Assembly (NCBI RefSeq): GCF_017313765.1 | Contig: NZ_JAFLNC010000002.1 | Span: forward strand, 372,001-436,000 | From: Sneathiella sedimenti | GTDB taxonomy: Bacteria; Pseudomonadota; Alphaproteobacteria; Sneathiellales; Sneathiellaceae | Length of the DNA stretch: 64,000 nt | Reading direction: 5' to 3' | Part shown: positions 16,477-25,492 of the stretch, piece after piece | Layout of the letters: every line of letters starts with the position of its first letter | Numbering within the stretch: position 1 is the stretch's first letter | The notes under the pieces: model-generated | The model's database searches: none | The model's input: the letters and a program-made list of their open reading frames with translations, nothing else | Told to the model about the DNA's origin: nothing | Program-made: the position numbers and the translations under genes

Positions 16477-18797
16477 ACCGCGCGGGCCTGTTGATTTATC
16501 TCGCCTTGCTATGCAGCGCCGTGGCGATAATCGGCTGGCGTTTGCAGGATGGACTGCCGCTAGATACCAATATCGTAGCGATGCTTCCCCAGTCGGAGGA
16601 TGCGGAGTGGGTCACCCGGGCCGAAGCGGCGGAACGGTCTCAAGGGTCAAACCAGTTGATCGTCCTTGTCGGTCATCAGGACTTTGAAACCGCCCGTTCT
16701 GCGGCGCTAGACCTCGGCAAGATGCTGGAAGAAAACAGCATCGTCAAATTGATCCAGGACCAGCCGCAGCAGTCGACACTGACAAGCTTGAACGAGTTAC
16801 TTTTTCCCCATCGCACAGGATTGCTTGGGGAGGGGGATCGCCGTCTGCTTGCCGCCGGGCAAGAGCAGGTTCTCATTGATCGGGCGCTAGTACAGATACT
16901 GTCCCCGCTTTCCCTGGCAGATGCGGAATTGATCCGGCGCGATCCCTTTTTGCTGCTGCCCAACTACATTGCCGCGAGTACGGAAAACAGGTCTAAACTC
17001 CTCAGTCGCGCTAATGTTCTGGCCATTCAAGAGAGCGGAAAATGGTTTGTTCTGGTCCGGGGAAATCTCGTTGGAAATCCGTTTGACAAGGGATTTCAGT
17101 CGCGTGCGCGCAGTGTCTTTGATGACGCGGGAGGCAAACTAGAGAAACGCTACGGAGATATTCAGCTCCTGAAAACAGGCGCTGTTTTTTATGGCGAGCA
17201 TGCCTATCGGCAAGCGGAGGACGAGGCCGGCTTTATCGGCATGATTTCCCTGATTGGCATCGTTATTCTGAACTTCCTCGTTTTCCGGAGCTTTCAGCCT
17301 CTCGCGCTCAGCCTTCTGGCCATCGCCTCAGGCATCGCGGGGGGGCTGGCCGTCACACTCCTGTTCTTCGGGACCTTGCAGCTTCTGGCGCTGGTATTCG
17401 GCGCAGGATTGATCGGCATTTCCGTGGATTATGCGTTCCATTATTTTTGCGAACGCTTCAATCAGGCGTCATCTGTCCCGGCAGCACGCGCACGGGCAAT
17501 CCGCTCCGGCCTGACATTGGGGCTTGTGAGTTCGGTTTTGGGCTTCATCACGCTCGCCCTTACGCCTTTTCCGGGGCTACAGCAGATTGCCCTGTTTTCC
17601 GCCTCCGGCCTGACGCTTGCCTATCTGACCGTTCTTTATGCCTTTCCCTATCTCGATCGCTCGGCACCCTTTCGTCATGGCGAGAAGTATCTCAAATTTT
17701 CGATGTTGCTTCATGATTTCTGGTGGCGGGCAGAGACCCGGAAATGGAGATGGCTGTTCGTGGCGCTTCTATTGACCGCGGGGGGGCTTGGCGCGATGCA
17801 GATTACCGTCGATGATGATGTTCGCCGGCTGCAATCGCTGCCGACAGATCTTCAGGCGGAAGAACAGGCGATCCGCCATCTCGCCGGTATTGAAAACCAG
17901 ACCCACCGGTTCTTCGTGCGCGGGTCCAATCCGGAAGAGGTCTTGCAGGCCGAAGAGGCGCTTGCGCTGGACCTGGAGGCATTGCGGGCCAGCGGGGCTA
18001 TCGGCAGCTATCGGATGATTTCCCAATTCGTACCCTCGAAGACGCGGCAGCTTGAAAACCAGGCGTTGGTCGATGATGTATTGATGCCGCGTCTTGCCGA
18101 ACATATGGCGGCAATCGGGCTGTCCGGCGCATCACCCTATCAGCAAGCCGAAAATGTCCTGACTGTAGATCAATTCACGGACGCCAATATGCCCGGGCTG
18201 TTCTCCCGCCTGCGGGTCTATAAAACACCAGGAATTGTGGTTCACGCGGTGTCGCTTTCGGGGGTCAAGGATACAGCGCGGCTCGCAAAGCTTGCCGAAA
18301 AGTCCGAGAATGTGGCCCTGATCAGCCAGGCCGATAGTCTCAGCAAGACATTTGGCGCCTATCGACTGCGGGCCCTGATTATGCTTGCGGTTGCCTATGT
18401 CGTCGTCTGGGTGTTCCTGTCGTTGCGCTACGGTTTTATCGGCGCGTTCAAGGTCATGATCCCGTCGATGGCGGCGGTTGCCCTTGCGCCCTGTCTGATT
18501 GCCCTGATGGGGGAGCCGTTTACCTTCTTCAATGCCATGTCCTTGATGTTAATTTTCGCCATCGGTCTTGACTACGCGCTCTTTAACCGCGAAGCCACAG
18601 GGGATCGCCAACGGCGTGCCATGCTGGCTAACGGACTGTCGACAATCTCGACCCTGCTGGCATTCGGCCTTCTGGCGTTGAGCGAGACCTTTGCGATCCA
18701 TGCCTTCGGGATCACGATCCTTGTCGGGATCACCCTGGCGTATATTCTGGCGCCGCGCGCCGCCGATCTTGAGCATCCAATGACGGAGCCTTTGTAA
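16473..18797 (+). CDS. apeM: MMPL-family exporter of the APE cluster
   Basis: A 774-residue RND/MMPL-type transporter with two halves. Each half has one N-terminal helix, a periplasmic loop and a block of five helices (about 255-395 and 625-765). The motif GAGLIGISVDYAFHYFCERF near residue 312 carries the aspartate of the proton path, and the second half has IFAIGLDYALF. It should export the polyene lipid from the inner membrane to the LolA-like carrier. GTG start at 16473 is coupled to the upstream stop. One base separates it from the halogenase gene. Confidence 0.85.
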   Translation: MNRAGLLIYLALLCSAVAIIGWRLQDGLPLDTNIVAMLPQSEDAEWVTRAEAAERSQGSNQLIVLVGHQDFETARSAALDLGKMLEENSIVKLIQDQPQQSTLTSLNELLFPHRTGLLGEGDRRLLAAGQEQVLIDRALVQILSPLSLADAELIRRDPFLLLPNYIAASTENRSKLLSRANVLAIQESGKWFVLVRGNLVGNPFDKGFQSRARSVFDDAGGKLEKRYGDIQLLKTGAVFYGEHAYRQAEDEAGFIGMISLIGIVILNFLVFRSFQPLALSLLAIASGIAGGLAVTLLFFGTLQLLALVFGAGLIGISVDYAFHYFCERFNQASSVPAARARAIRSGLTLGLVSSVLGFITLALTPFPGLQQIALFSASGLTLAYLTVLYAFPYLDRSAPFRHGEKYLKFSMLLHDFWWRAETRKWRWLFVALLLTAGGLGAMQITVDDDVRRLQSLPTDLQAEEQAIRHLAGIENQTHRFFVRGSNPEEVLQAEEALALDLEALRASGAIGSYRMISQFVPSKTRQLENQALVDDVLMPRLAEHMAAIGLSGASPYQQAENVLTVDQFTDANMPGLFSRLRVYKTPGIVVHAVSLSGVKDTARLAKLAEKSENVALISQADSLSKTFGAYRLRALIMLAVAYVVVWVFLSLRYGFIGAFKVMIPSMAAVALAPCLIALMGEPFTFFNAMSLMLIFAIGLDYALFNREATGDRQRRAMLANGLSTISTLLAFGLLALSETFAIHAFGITILVGITLAYILAPRAADLEHPMTEPL

Positions 18798-18798
18798 C

Positions 18799-20031
18799 AT
18801 GACAGTCAACACCGATCATTTTGATGTAATCGTTATTGGGGCGGGTCCGGCAGGGGCGCTGGCGTCTATACGTCTGGCACAGGAAGGACTTAAGGTTTGT
18901 ATCCTGGAGAAAAGTACGTTTCCCCGGTTCGTCATCGGCGAGAGCTTGTTACCGCAGTCCATGGTGTTTATGGAAAAAGCCGGCTTGTTGCCGCGGTTGG
19001 AAGCCGCGGGATTTCAGTACAAGGACGGTGCCAACTTCTCTGACGACAGGCGGTTTAGCTCGATCAAATTCTCTGATAAATTCTCTGAAGGACCGGCCAG
19101 CACCTATCAGGTGGAGCGGGAAAAATTTGATGCCCTTCTTGCTGATGCCGCCGTCGACGCAGGCGCTGACCTTCGGTTTCAACAGGATGTGAGAAGTGTT
19201 GAATTCGATCAGGCGGGCGCGGTGATCGCCGGGGAGGGGCCGGACAGCGCCTTTCGCCATACGGCGCGATTTCTTGTAGATGCCAGCGGGTATGGCCGGG
19301 TTCTGCCGCGACTGTTGAAGCTGGACGCGCCGTCGGACTTTCCGGTACGTCATGCGTTGTTCACCCATGTCGAGGAACAGTTGTCAGACCGTCCTTTCGA
19401 TCGCAACAAAATCCTGATCACGGTTCATCCTACTTGCCGAGACATCTGGTTCTGGCTGATCCCGTTCGCGAACGGTAAATCCTCGGTGGGTGCGGTCGTG
19501 CCTCCGGAGGAACTTCAGAAATATCCCGGCAGTGCCTCGGACAAGCTCTGGGCCATAATTAACGAGACGACGGAATTACAGGATCTTCTGCAGGGGGCGA
19601 AGGAATTGCGACCCGTTGGTGAGATTTCGGGATATTCGTCGAAAGTATCCCGACTTGCCGGACCGCAGTTTGCGCTCCTTGGCAATGCCGGGGAGTTTCT
19701 CGATCCGGTGTTTTCCTCCGGCGTGACGGTAGCCTTTAAATCGGCGGACCTGTTGATAGACCCGTTGATGCGCCAGTTAAACGGCGAAACCGTGGATTGG
19801 GAAGCAGACTTCGCCCAGCCGCTTCAGCTCGGGGTGGATTGTTTCCGTGTTTTCGTGGAAGCCTGGTATCGGGGCGATCTGCAGGATATCATTTTCAATC
19901 CGCCAAGCGATGAAAACCCGATCAAGCAGATGATTGTTTCCATATTGGCAGGATATGCCTGGGATGAGAGAAACCCCTTCGTGACGCAGGGCCGACGGTA
20001 TTTGGACATGGTGGCACAACAATGCGCGTAA
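18799..20031 (+). CDS. Flavin-dependent halogenase
   Basis: A 410-residue FAD enzyme with GAGPAG at 14-19, GESLLP at 47-52, a lysine in FQYKDGANF (Lys75) at the position of the catalytic lysine, and WFWLIP at 217-222. The last is the WxWxIP motif that separates flavin halogenases from monooxygenases. GNAGEFLDPVFSSGV near residue 295 completes the flavin-binding fold. The GESLLP form is typical of halogenases acting on phenol or pyrrole groups, often tethered to a carrier protein. It needs reduced FAD from a separate reductase. Brominated xanthomonadins have a comparable gene in their cluster. Here it overlaps the DUF3261 gene by ten bases, so it is part of the APE operon. Confidence 0.82.
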   Translation: MTVNTDHFDVIVIGAGPAGALASIRLAQEGLKVCILEKSTFPRFVIGESLLPQSMVFMEKAGLLPRLEAAGFQYKDGANFSDDRRFSSIKFSDKFSEGPASTYQVEREKFDALLADAAVDAGADLRFQQDVRSVEFDQAGAVIAGEGPDSAFRHTARFLVDASGYGRVLPRLLKLDAPSDFPVRHALFTHVEEQLSDRPFDRNKILITVHPTCRDIWFWLIPFANGKSSVGAVVPPEELQKYPGSASDKLWAIINETTELQDLLQGAKELRPVGEISGYSSKVSRLAGPQFALLGNAGEFLDPVFSSGVTVAFKSADLLIDPLMRQLNGETVDWEADFAQPLQLGVDCFRVFVEAWYRGDLQDIIFNPPSDENPIKQMIVSILAGYAWDERNPFVTQGRRYLDMVAQQCA

Positions 20032-20525
20032 GATATTTCCTGCTCCTCTTCCTGATCGGCGTGACGGCCTGCGCGGCAGCACCGGAGCATGAGGCCGATT
20101 TCGCGCCCTGGCAGTTGCCGGACGGACAGCCACGTGAAGTTGTCCAGATATTGAGCGGTCGTTATGGGGAGACCCCGTTCAGCTTGCAGGTTCGCATGAG
20201 CCTGACAGAGGAGAAGATGCAGATTGCCGGGTTGGATCAATTGGGACGGCGGGCTTTTGACATCCTCTGGGATGAGAAGGGCGTGCGGACCGGCAAGGCG
20301 GAATGGGTGTCAGAAGATCTGAACGCCATCGATATCCTGAAAGTCATTGTTGCCACCTACTGGCCGGAGAATGACCCGATGCAGACGCGGGTGGCGGACC
20401 GCGCGGCAAATCTTGAGACAACATATCAGAGCGTTCGCGAAAACGCCTGGAATGAAACGGTGCAAATCCGAGACCCGTCGGCGGATTATGAATTGACTAT
20501 CGTTTCCTATGAGTTGGCACAATGA
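20022..20525 (+). CDS. apeN: DUF3261-type outer-membrane lipoprotein
   Basis: A 167-residue lipoprotein with a lipobox GVTAC at about residue 17 and a body that fits the DUF3261 family found in APE clusters (FSLQVRMSLTEEKMQIAGLDQLGRRAF). The role is not known; a part in placing the pigment in the outer membrane, similar to LolB, has been suggested by fold. It overlaps the halogenase by ten bases and apeO by four, consistent with one transcript. Confidence 0.78.
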   Translation: MRVRYFLLLFLIGVTACAAAPEHEADFAPWQLPDGQPREVVQILSGRYGETPFSLQVRMSLTEEKMQIAGLDQLGRRAFDILWDEKGVRTGKAEWVSEDLNAIDILKVIVATYWPENDPMQTRVADRAANLETTYQSVRENAWNETVQIRDPSADYELTIVSYELAQ

Positions 20526-21703
20526 CGGAACGTTATTATCTCAATGCGCTCGGCATGATCAACTCGCTCGGTTCAGGAAAGGTGGCAGTTAAATCTCATC
20601 TTTTCGCCGGAGATACCTCCGGGATGCAGCGTCAAGGTGGCTTCCTGCATGATGAGACGGTTATGGCAGGCGCGGTATCATGTCCTTTACCGGCGATTCC
20701 GGAAGAACTTGCCGGATATGACAGCCGCAATAACCGCATGCTACTGGCCGCACTGCAAGAGATTGAAGACGAAATACGCGCGGCTATCGACAAGTTCGGC
20801 CCGGACAGGGTCGCGGTCATTCTCGGGACCAGTACGTCCGGTATCAGTGATAACGAGCCCGGCATCGCCGAAAAAGTCCGAACCGGACATTTCCCGGAGG
20901 GCTTTGATTATCACCGGCAGGATAATGCCTCTCTCGCCCTGTTTGCGCGGTCCTACTTCGGCCTGTCGGGGCTGGCCATGACAATTTCCACGGCCTGCAC
21001 CTCAAGTGCGAAGACGCTAGCCTCGGCCCGGCGGATGATGGCCGCGGGTCTTTGTGATGCGGCGATCGTGGGGGGCGCAGACACGCTGTGCCGCCTGACG
21101 ATGAACGGTTTTGCCTCACTCGACCTGCTGTCTCCGGTTCTGTGTAATCCGTTCAGCAAAAACCGCAATGGCATCAATATTGGAGAGGGTGCCGCCGTGT
21201 TCCTGATGAGCCGGGAGCCGTCGCCAGTAGGTCTTGCAGGGATCGGGGAGACGTCTGACGCGTATCATATGAGTACCCCGGATCCGGAAGGGCTGGGCGC
21301 CTTTACGGCCATGCGAGATGCGCTGGATCAAAGTGGCCTCGCGCCCGAGGATATCGCCTATCTCAATCTTCATGGCACGGCAACGCAATTGAATGACAGT
21401 GTTGAGGCGAAAGCTGTCTATGAACTTTTAGGCGCGGTGCCTTGCAGTTCAACCAAGCCATTGACGGGCCACACGCTGGGCGCGGCTGGCAGTACGGAAC
21501 TCGGCTTCCTGTGGCTGGCGCTGCAAGCGGAGGAAGGGATTTTGCCGCCTCATATCTGGGATCATGGGGTTGATCCCGATTTGCCGCCGTTAAATCTTGT
21601 GGAAACGGGAACGAATGTTCCCGATGCGCGTGCGATGATGACAAATTCCTTTGCTTTCGGCGGGAACAATATTAGCGTCATCCTCAGTAAAGAGATGGAA
21701 TGA
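20522..21703 (+). CDS. apeO: APE beta-ketoacyl synthase
   Basis: A 393-residue ketosynthase with the full Cys-His-His triad: Cys159 in STACTSS, His284 in LHGTAT and His317 in LTGHTLGAAG. It should condense malonyl units onto the aryl-ACP starter as partner of the catalytically dead ApeC subunit. A GINIGEGAAVFL motif near residue 217 is standard. The ATG overlaps the upstream stop and its own stop overlaps the next ATGATG. The length is close to the family norm. Confidence 0.9.
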   Translation: MTERYYLNALGMINSLGSGKVAVKSHLFAGDTSGMQRQGGFLHDETVMAGAVSCPLPAIPEELAGYDSRNNRMLLAALQEIEDEIRAAIDKFGPDRVAVILGTSTSGISDNEPGIAEKVRTGHFPEGFDYHRQDNASLALFARSYFGLSGLAMTISTACTSSAKTLASARRMMAAGLCDAAIVGGADTLCRLTMNGFASLDLLSPVLCNPFSKNRNGINIGEGAAVFLMSREPSPVGLAGIGETSDAYHMSTPDPEGLGAFTAMRDALDQSGLAPEDIAYLNLHGTATQLNDSVEAKAVYELLGAVPCSSTKPLTGHTLGAAGSTELGFLWLALQAEEGILPPHIWDHGVDPDLPPLNLVETGTNVPDARAMMTNSFAFGGNNISVILSKEME

Positions 21704-22122
21704 TGCAAGCTTGCCCCTACGACATAACGGAAATTCTCTATCATGCGCCGCCGATGATCCTGATTGACGGGGTGGAAGCCTATGATGACAACACGGTTGC
21801 GTCCGTTGTGGAGATCACGGCGGATAGCCCGTTTCTAGAGAATGGCTCTGTCCCCTCCTATGTCGGAATAGAGTATATGGCGCAATCCATCGCCGCCTAC
21901 AGTGGTATCAAGGCGCGCAACGCAGGTGAGGAAGTAAAAATCGGCTATCTGGTGAGTAGCCGGAGTATGACGCTTGCCTGCCCGGCATTTTCGATTGGCG
22001 ACAGGCTTCAAATAAAAGTTGAGCTGGTTTATGACGAGACGCCTATGGCGGTCTTTGACGGAACGATCCACAGGGCGGAAAAAATTGTCGCCCAAGCTCG
22101 CCTTAATGTATATCAACCCTGA
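21700..22122 (+). CDS. apeP: APE dehydratase-like partner subunit
   Basis: A 140-residue hotdog protein similar to FabA/FabZ-type dehydratases. It has the APPMILIDGV entry segment and VGIEYMAQSIAAYSG, which keeps the helix glutamate, but the GHFP histidine motif is missing (the region reads LENGSVPSYV). This matches a heterodimer in which ApeI gives the His and ApeP the acid residue. ATG at 21700 overlaps the apeO stop; ATG at 21703 is an alternative. A 19-base gap follows before the ketoreductase. Confidence 0.84.
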   Translation: MMQACPYDITEILYHAPPMILIDGVEAYDDNTVASVVEITADSPFLENGSVPSYVGIEYMAQSIAAYSGIKARNAGEEVKIGYLVSSRSMTLACPAFSIGDRLQIKVELVYDETPMAVFDGTIHRAEKIVAQARLNVYQP

Positions 22123-22141
22123 AAATTTCGCGTGAGAATGA

Positions 22142-22867
22142 ATGCAGAAAAGATTTCTAGTGACAGGAGCGAGTGGCGGGATCGGCCGGGCGATTGCGCT
22201 TAAGCTGGCTCAGGACGGCTTTGAGATTGTCGCCCATTGCGGTCGCAATCATGACGCCGGTCTGGGGACCGTTGATTTGATCGAAGCGGCTGGCGGCCAA
22301 GCCCGATTGGTTCAGTTTGATATTTCTGACCGCGATCAATGCCGCGATATCCTGGAGGCGGAAGTCGAGGAATTCGGCGCCTTTTACGGCGCAGTGCTGA
22401 ATGCGGGCATAACCCGAGATACGGCCTTTCCCGCGATGACCGATGATGAATGGGATGCCGTTATCCACACCAATCTTGACGGATTTTACAATGTGCTGAA
22501 ACCGATCACGATGCCGATGGTGTCGGCTCGAAAGGGTGGGCGTATTGTTGTTATCTCCTCAGTTTCGGGGGAAATGGGCAATCGCGGGCAGGTCAATTAC
22601 AGTGCGTCTAAAGCGGGCCTGATTGGCGCGGCGAAATCGCTCGCGCTGGAGCTTGCAAAACGGGAAATCACGGTCAACTGCGTGGCGCCGGGGCTGATAG
22701 AATCGGCGATGACGGACGACCTGCCGATTGAGGAGATTATGAAGATGATCCCACTCCGTCGTTTGGGAGATGTAGATGAGGTGGCGGCAACTGTCTCCTT
22801 TCTCTGTTCAGATGGCGCGGCCTATATTACGCGTCAGGTTATCTCCGTAAACGGAGGGATGGCATAA
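22142..22867 (+). CDS. apeQ: APE 3-ketoacyl-ACP reductase (FabG-like)
   Basis: A 241-residue classical SDR. TGASGGIG near residue 7 binds NADPH, LNAG follows near 84, and the catalytic set Ser-Tyr-Lys is in SSVSGEMGNRGQVNYSASKAG (about residues 140-160). It reduces the keto group after each condensation step, before dehydration by ApeI/ApeP. The stop TAA shares its last base with the ATG of apeR. It is intact, with the usual FabG length. Confidence 0.9.
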   Translation: MQKRFLVTGASGGIGRAIALKLAQDGFEIVAHCGRNHDAGLGTVDLIEAAGGQARLVQFDISDRDQCRDILEAEVEEFGAFYGAVLNAGITRDTAFPAMTDDEWDAVIHTNLDGFYNVLKPITMPMVSARKGGRIVVISSVSGEMGNRGQVNYSASKAGLIGAAKSLALELAKREITVNCVAPGLIESAMTDDLPIEEIMKMIPLRRLGDVDEVAATVSFLCSDGAAYITRQVISVNGGMA

Positions 22868-24099
22868 TGCAGCGAGTTGTCGTGACAGGTATGGGCGGGG
22901 TTACTTCCCTTGGTGAGGACTGGCCTGCGATCTCCGCGAAGATGCGCGCCGGGGAGACGGGAATCCGGCGGATGGAAAGCTGGGATTTCTATGATGGCCT
23001 CAATACCCGTCTTGCAGGCCCCGTGGAGGGGTTCGATATCGATAAGCGCTATTCGAGAAAGGCGCTTCGCAGTATGGGCCCTGTCTCGAAGATGGCGGTC
23101 TATGCCACCGAACGGGCGCTGGAAATGGCGGGCCTTCTGGAAGATCCGGTCCTGAAATCCGGAAAAATGGGGGTTGCCTATGGATCCTCCTTCGGGAGTA
23201 CGAAACCAGTTGTCGCCTTTACCGATTTGATGCGGGATGGGCATTCCCGCGATTTGTCCGCAACCAGCTATGTCAAGATGATGAGCCATACAACAGCCGT
23301 CAATATCGGTGTCTTCTACGGGCTTTCGGGGCGGGTTATCCCGACATCAAGTGCCTGTACGTCGGGCAGCCAGGGAATTGGCTATGCCTATGAGGCGATC
23401 AAGTATGGATTGCAGGATCTGATGGTGGCAGGCGGTGCAGAGGAACTTTGCCCAACCATGGCGGCGGTTTTCGATACGCTTTATGCGACCAGTATCAAGA
23501 ATGATACGCCACATCTGTCACCGCGCCCGTTTGACAAGGACCGCGATGGCCTGGTGATTGGAGAGGGGGCGGCGACCCTGGTGCTGGAATCCTATGATCA
23601 TGCGGTAGCACGCGGTGCGACGATACTGGCCGAGATTGTCGGTTTTTCAACAAATTCCGATGGCCGTCATATTACCAACCCGACACAGGCAACGATGGAA
23701 GTCGCCATGCAGGGTGCGCTTGATAATGCCGGCCTGTCTGCGTCGGACATTGATTTTATCAGCGGTCACGGCACGGCGACGGAACAGGGGGATATTGCAG
23801 AATCCCATGCCACAAAGAACGTTATGGGCAACAATATCCCGATTCATTCGCTGAAAAGCTATTTCGGGCATAGCCTCGGTGCTTGTGGCGCGATTGAGGC
23901 GTGGCTCGGCATCGAGATGATGCAGGAGGGCTGGTTTGCGCCGACGGTCAATCTCGACACGGTCGATGATGCCTGCGGCGATATCGATTATGTGATGGGA
24001 CAAGGACGCAATGTTGCCGTCCGTCATTTGATGAGCAATAATTTCGCGTTTGGCGGGATCAACAGTTCCCTGATTTTCAGGAATGCCGCAGAACTTTGA
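22867..24099 (+). CDS. apeR: APE second beta-ketoacyl synthase
   Basis: A 410-residue ketosynthase of the FabF type with Cys164 (SSACTSG), His301 (GHGTAT) and His335 (YFGHSLGA). All catalytic residues are present. In APE systems ApeR probably starts or supports chain elongation alongside ApeO-ApeC. It is the last gene of the cluster: a convergent PilZ gene begins one base after its stop, with no terminator hairpin between them. Confidence 0.9.
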   Translation: MQRVVVTGMGGVTSLGEDWPAISAKMRAGETGIRRMESWDFYDGLNTRLAGPVEGFDIDKRYSRKALRSMGPVSKMAVYATERALEMAGLLEDPVLKSGKMGVAYGSSFGSTKPVVAFTDLMRDGHSRDLSATSYVKMMSHTTAVNIGVFYGLSGRVIPTSSACTSGSQGIGYAYEAIKYGLQDLMVAGGAEELCPTMAAVFDTLYATSIKNDTPHLSPRPFDKDRDGLVIGEGAATLVLESYDHAVARGATILAEIVGFSTNSDGRHITNPTQATMEVAMQGALDNAGLSASDIDFISGHGTATEQGDIAESHATKNVMGNNIPIHSLKSYFGHSLGACGAIEAWLGIEMMQEGWFAPTVNLDTVDDACGDIDYVMGQGRNVAVRHLMSNNFAFGGINSSLIFRNAAEL

Positions 24100-24100
24100 G

Positions 24101-24478
24101 CTAGTGAACCGGATTGGGATCGAGTGAGATGCCGGGTAACGCCGTATTCACGGTGTTATAGATAAATTCCGGCGGATCAACAAAACTCAGCCCCACGATA
24201 TGGCCGTTCTGCCAGACAAGCGTGCAGTTGAAGGCGCCAAAGCGAGGGACTTCGAGAATAACGTCATTGGTCGGCCGGAAATCCTGTTTGGTCTGGAACC
24301 TCGCGCCCGTCACCGACATATCCCGCACGACGCCTGGCACCGTCTGCTCGTTGCCCATCAGGCGGGCACCCCACAGGAGGGACAGCTTGCCATTCCACAT
24401 GACCGTTTTGCGTTTATATCTCCGTTTTTCTGCCCCGGATTCCCCGGCGTCATTTAAATCAGAAATCGTTCCACCCAA
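24101..24478 (-). CDS. PilZ-domain protein
   Basis: A 125-residue protein with a single PilZ domain. The c-di-GMP binding features are the arginine pair in RRYKRK (near residue 19-24) and RDMSVTGARF (DxSxxGA form) near residue 53. It is expected to bind cyclic di-GMP and to affect surface behaviour such as biofilm growth or polysaccharide export. It converges on the APE operon with a one-base gap and stands alone on its strand. A link to pigment or biofilm control is tempting because APE pigments aid biofilm, but this is inference. Confidence 0.8.
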   Translation of the reverse strand: MGGTISDLNDAGESGAEKRRYKRKTVMWNGKLSLLWGARLMGNEQTVPGVVRDMSVTGARFQTKQDFRPTNDVILEVPRFGAFNCTLVWQNGHIVGLSFVDPPEFIYNTVNTALPGISLDPNPVH

Positions 24479-24583
24479 TCCACTGCTACCTGTGAAATTA
24501 CTATAACGAGAAGCCAGTAAATCGAAAAGAGATTAATATGGATTAAAAAACTCGCCTCAATTTAAGCCAAAACTGCGGCAATT

Positions 24584-25213
24584 TTAATCCAGAATTACCG
24601 TGACTTGGCGGCCGGAGACGTCATATTCGCCCTTCACGAACTCCTTGTTTGCATCGAACCAGAGTTTGGCTTCCCAGTCGCCGGTAAAGGTGAATTTCTC
24701 CGTCTTGACATCCTTGCCTCCGATTTTGATTGTGTCTGCCACTTTGGCGATCTTGACTTTCAAAAGGTCGAAATCGACGATGTTGAAAAGGAGGGTATTG
24801 TCGGTGATGTTGTAGTGCCAGGGGGAGGTGGGAAAAGCGTTTAACGGTAGGGTCAGGTCCTTGCCGTTATAGGTCGCCTGGAAATCTTCCGCGTTGCGGT
24901 TAAGAGAGATTTCATGGGTCGTGCCATTGTCGTCGGTTTGGCCTTTCATTTTCTGAAGTTCACCGCCTGTCCATGTTTCATTCAGGTTCTGGGTAAACCC
25001 ATAGACCTCCATACCGAGGAATGAGACAGAGGCGTTGGCGCGCATTTCCTCGATTTCACCCTGCTCATTGCGAATGGTCGTCAGATGCACCTGACCGATC
25101 TTGTCAGATTTAAGATAAACGGAGGCGAATTGGCTTTTTTGAGTCTGATCGGCGACTGCTGCGGCGGGTGCCAGGGCGATCAAAACCAAAAGTGTTAAAG
25201 TGGCGCGCAACAT
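24584..25213 (-). CDS. Periplasmic DUF6134-like protein
   Basis: A 209-residue protein with a signal peptide of about 21 residues (cleavage after AVA or ADQ). The body has the pattern of DUF6134 proteins: an early FASVYLKSDKIGQVHL strand, ETWTGGELQKMKGQTDDNGT, a WHYN segment and a C-terminal tail rich in beta strands. Function is unknown. It is divergent from the TamA gene, with 279 bases between starts holding no further gene, and is convergent with nothing. Envelope location fits the neighbourhood. Confidence 0.75.
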   Translation of the reverse strand: MLRATLTLLVLIALAPAAAVADQTQKSQFASVYLKSDKIGQVHLTTIRNEQGEIEEMRANASVSFLGMEVYGFTQNLNETWTGGELQKMKGQTDDNGTTHEISLNRNAEDFQATYNGKDLTLPLNAFPTSPWHYNITDNTLLFNIVDFDLLKVKIAKVADTIKIGGKDVKTEKFTFTGDWEAKLWFDANKEFVKGEYDVSGRQVTVILD

Positions 25214-25492
25214 TATCCTTCTCCTTAATTGGCAACAGCATTATACAGGACGGCGACGTTTTTCCCTTTGGAATCGGTGAATACTAATATTGTATATCAA
25301 TGCCTGGGATTTCTACTAAACCATAGGCTGAAAATATTGTTGTTTCCCTTCTTTTCCGCGCTTTTTATTGGGCCGTGACCTAGACTCTGTGACAGCGGGA
25401 CATTAGGTTAAAGATAACAGATTATGTCGCAAAGAACGAGCTTTGACCCATACCCGGGGCGCATTTCCGGGCTATTTCCGAGAATTTGACAC

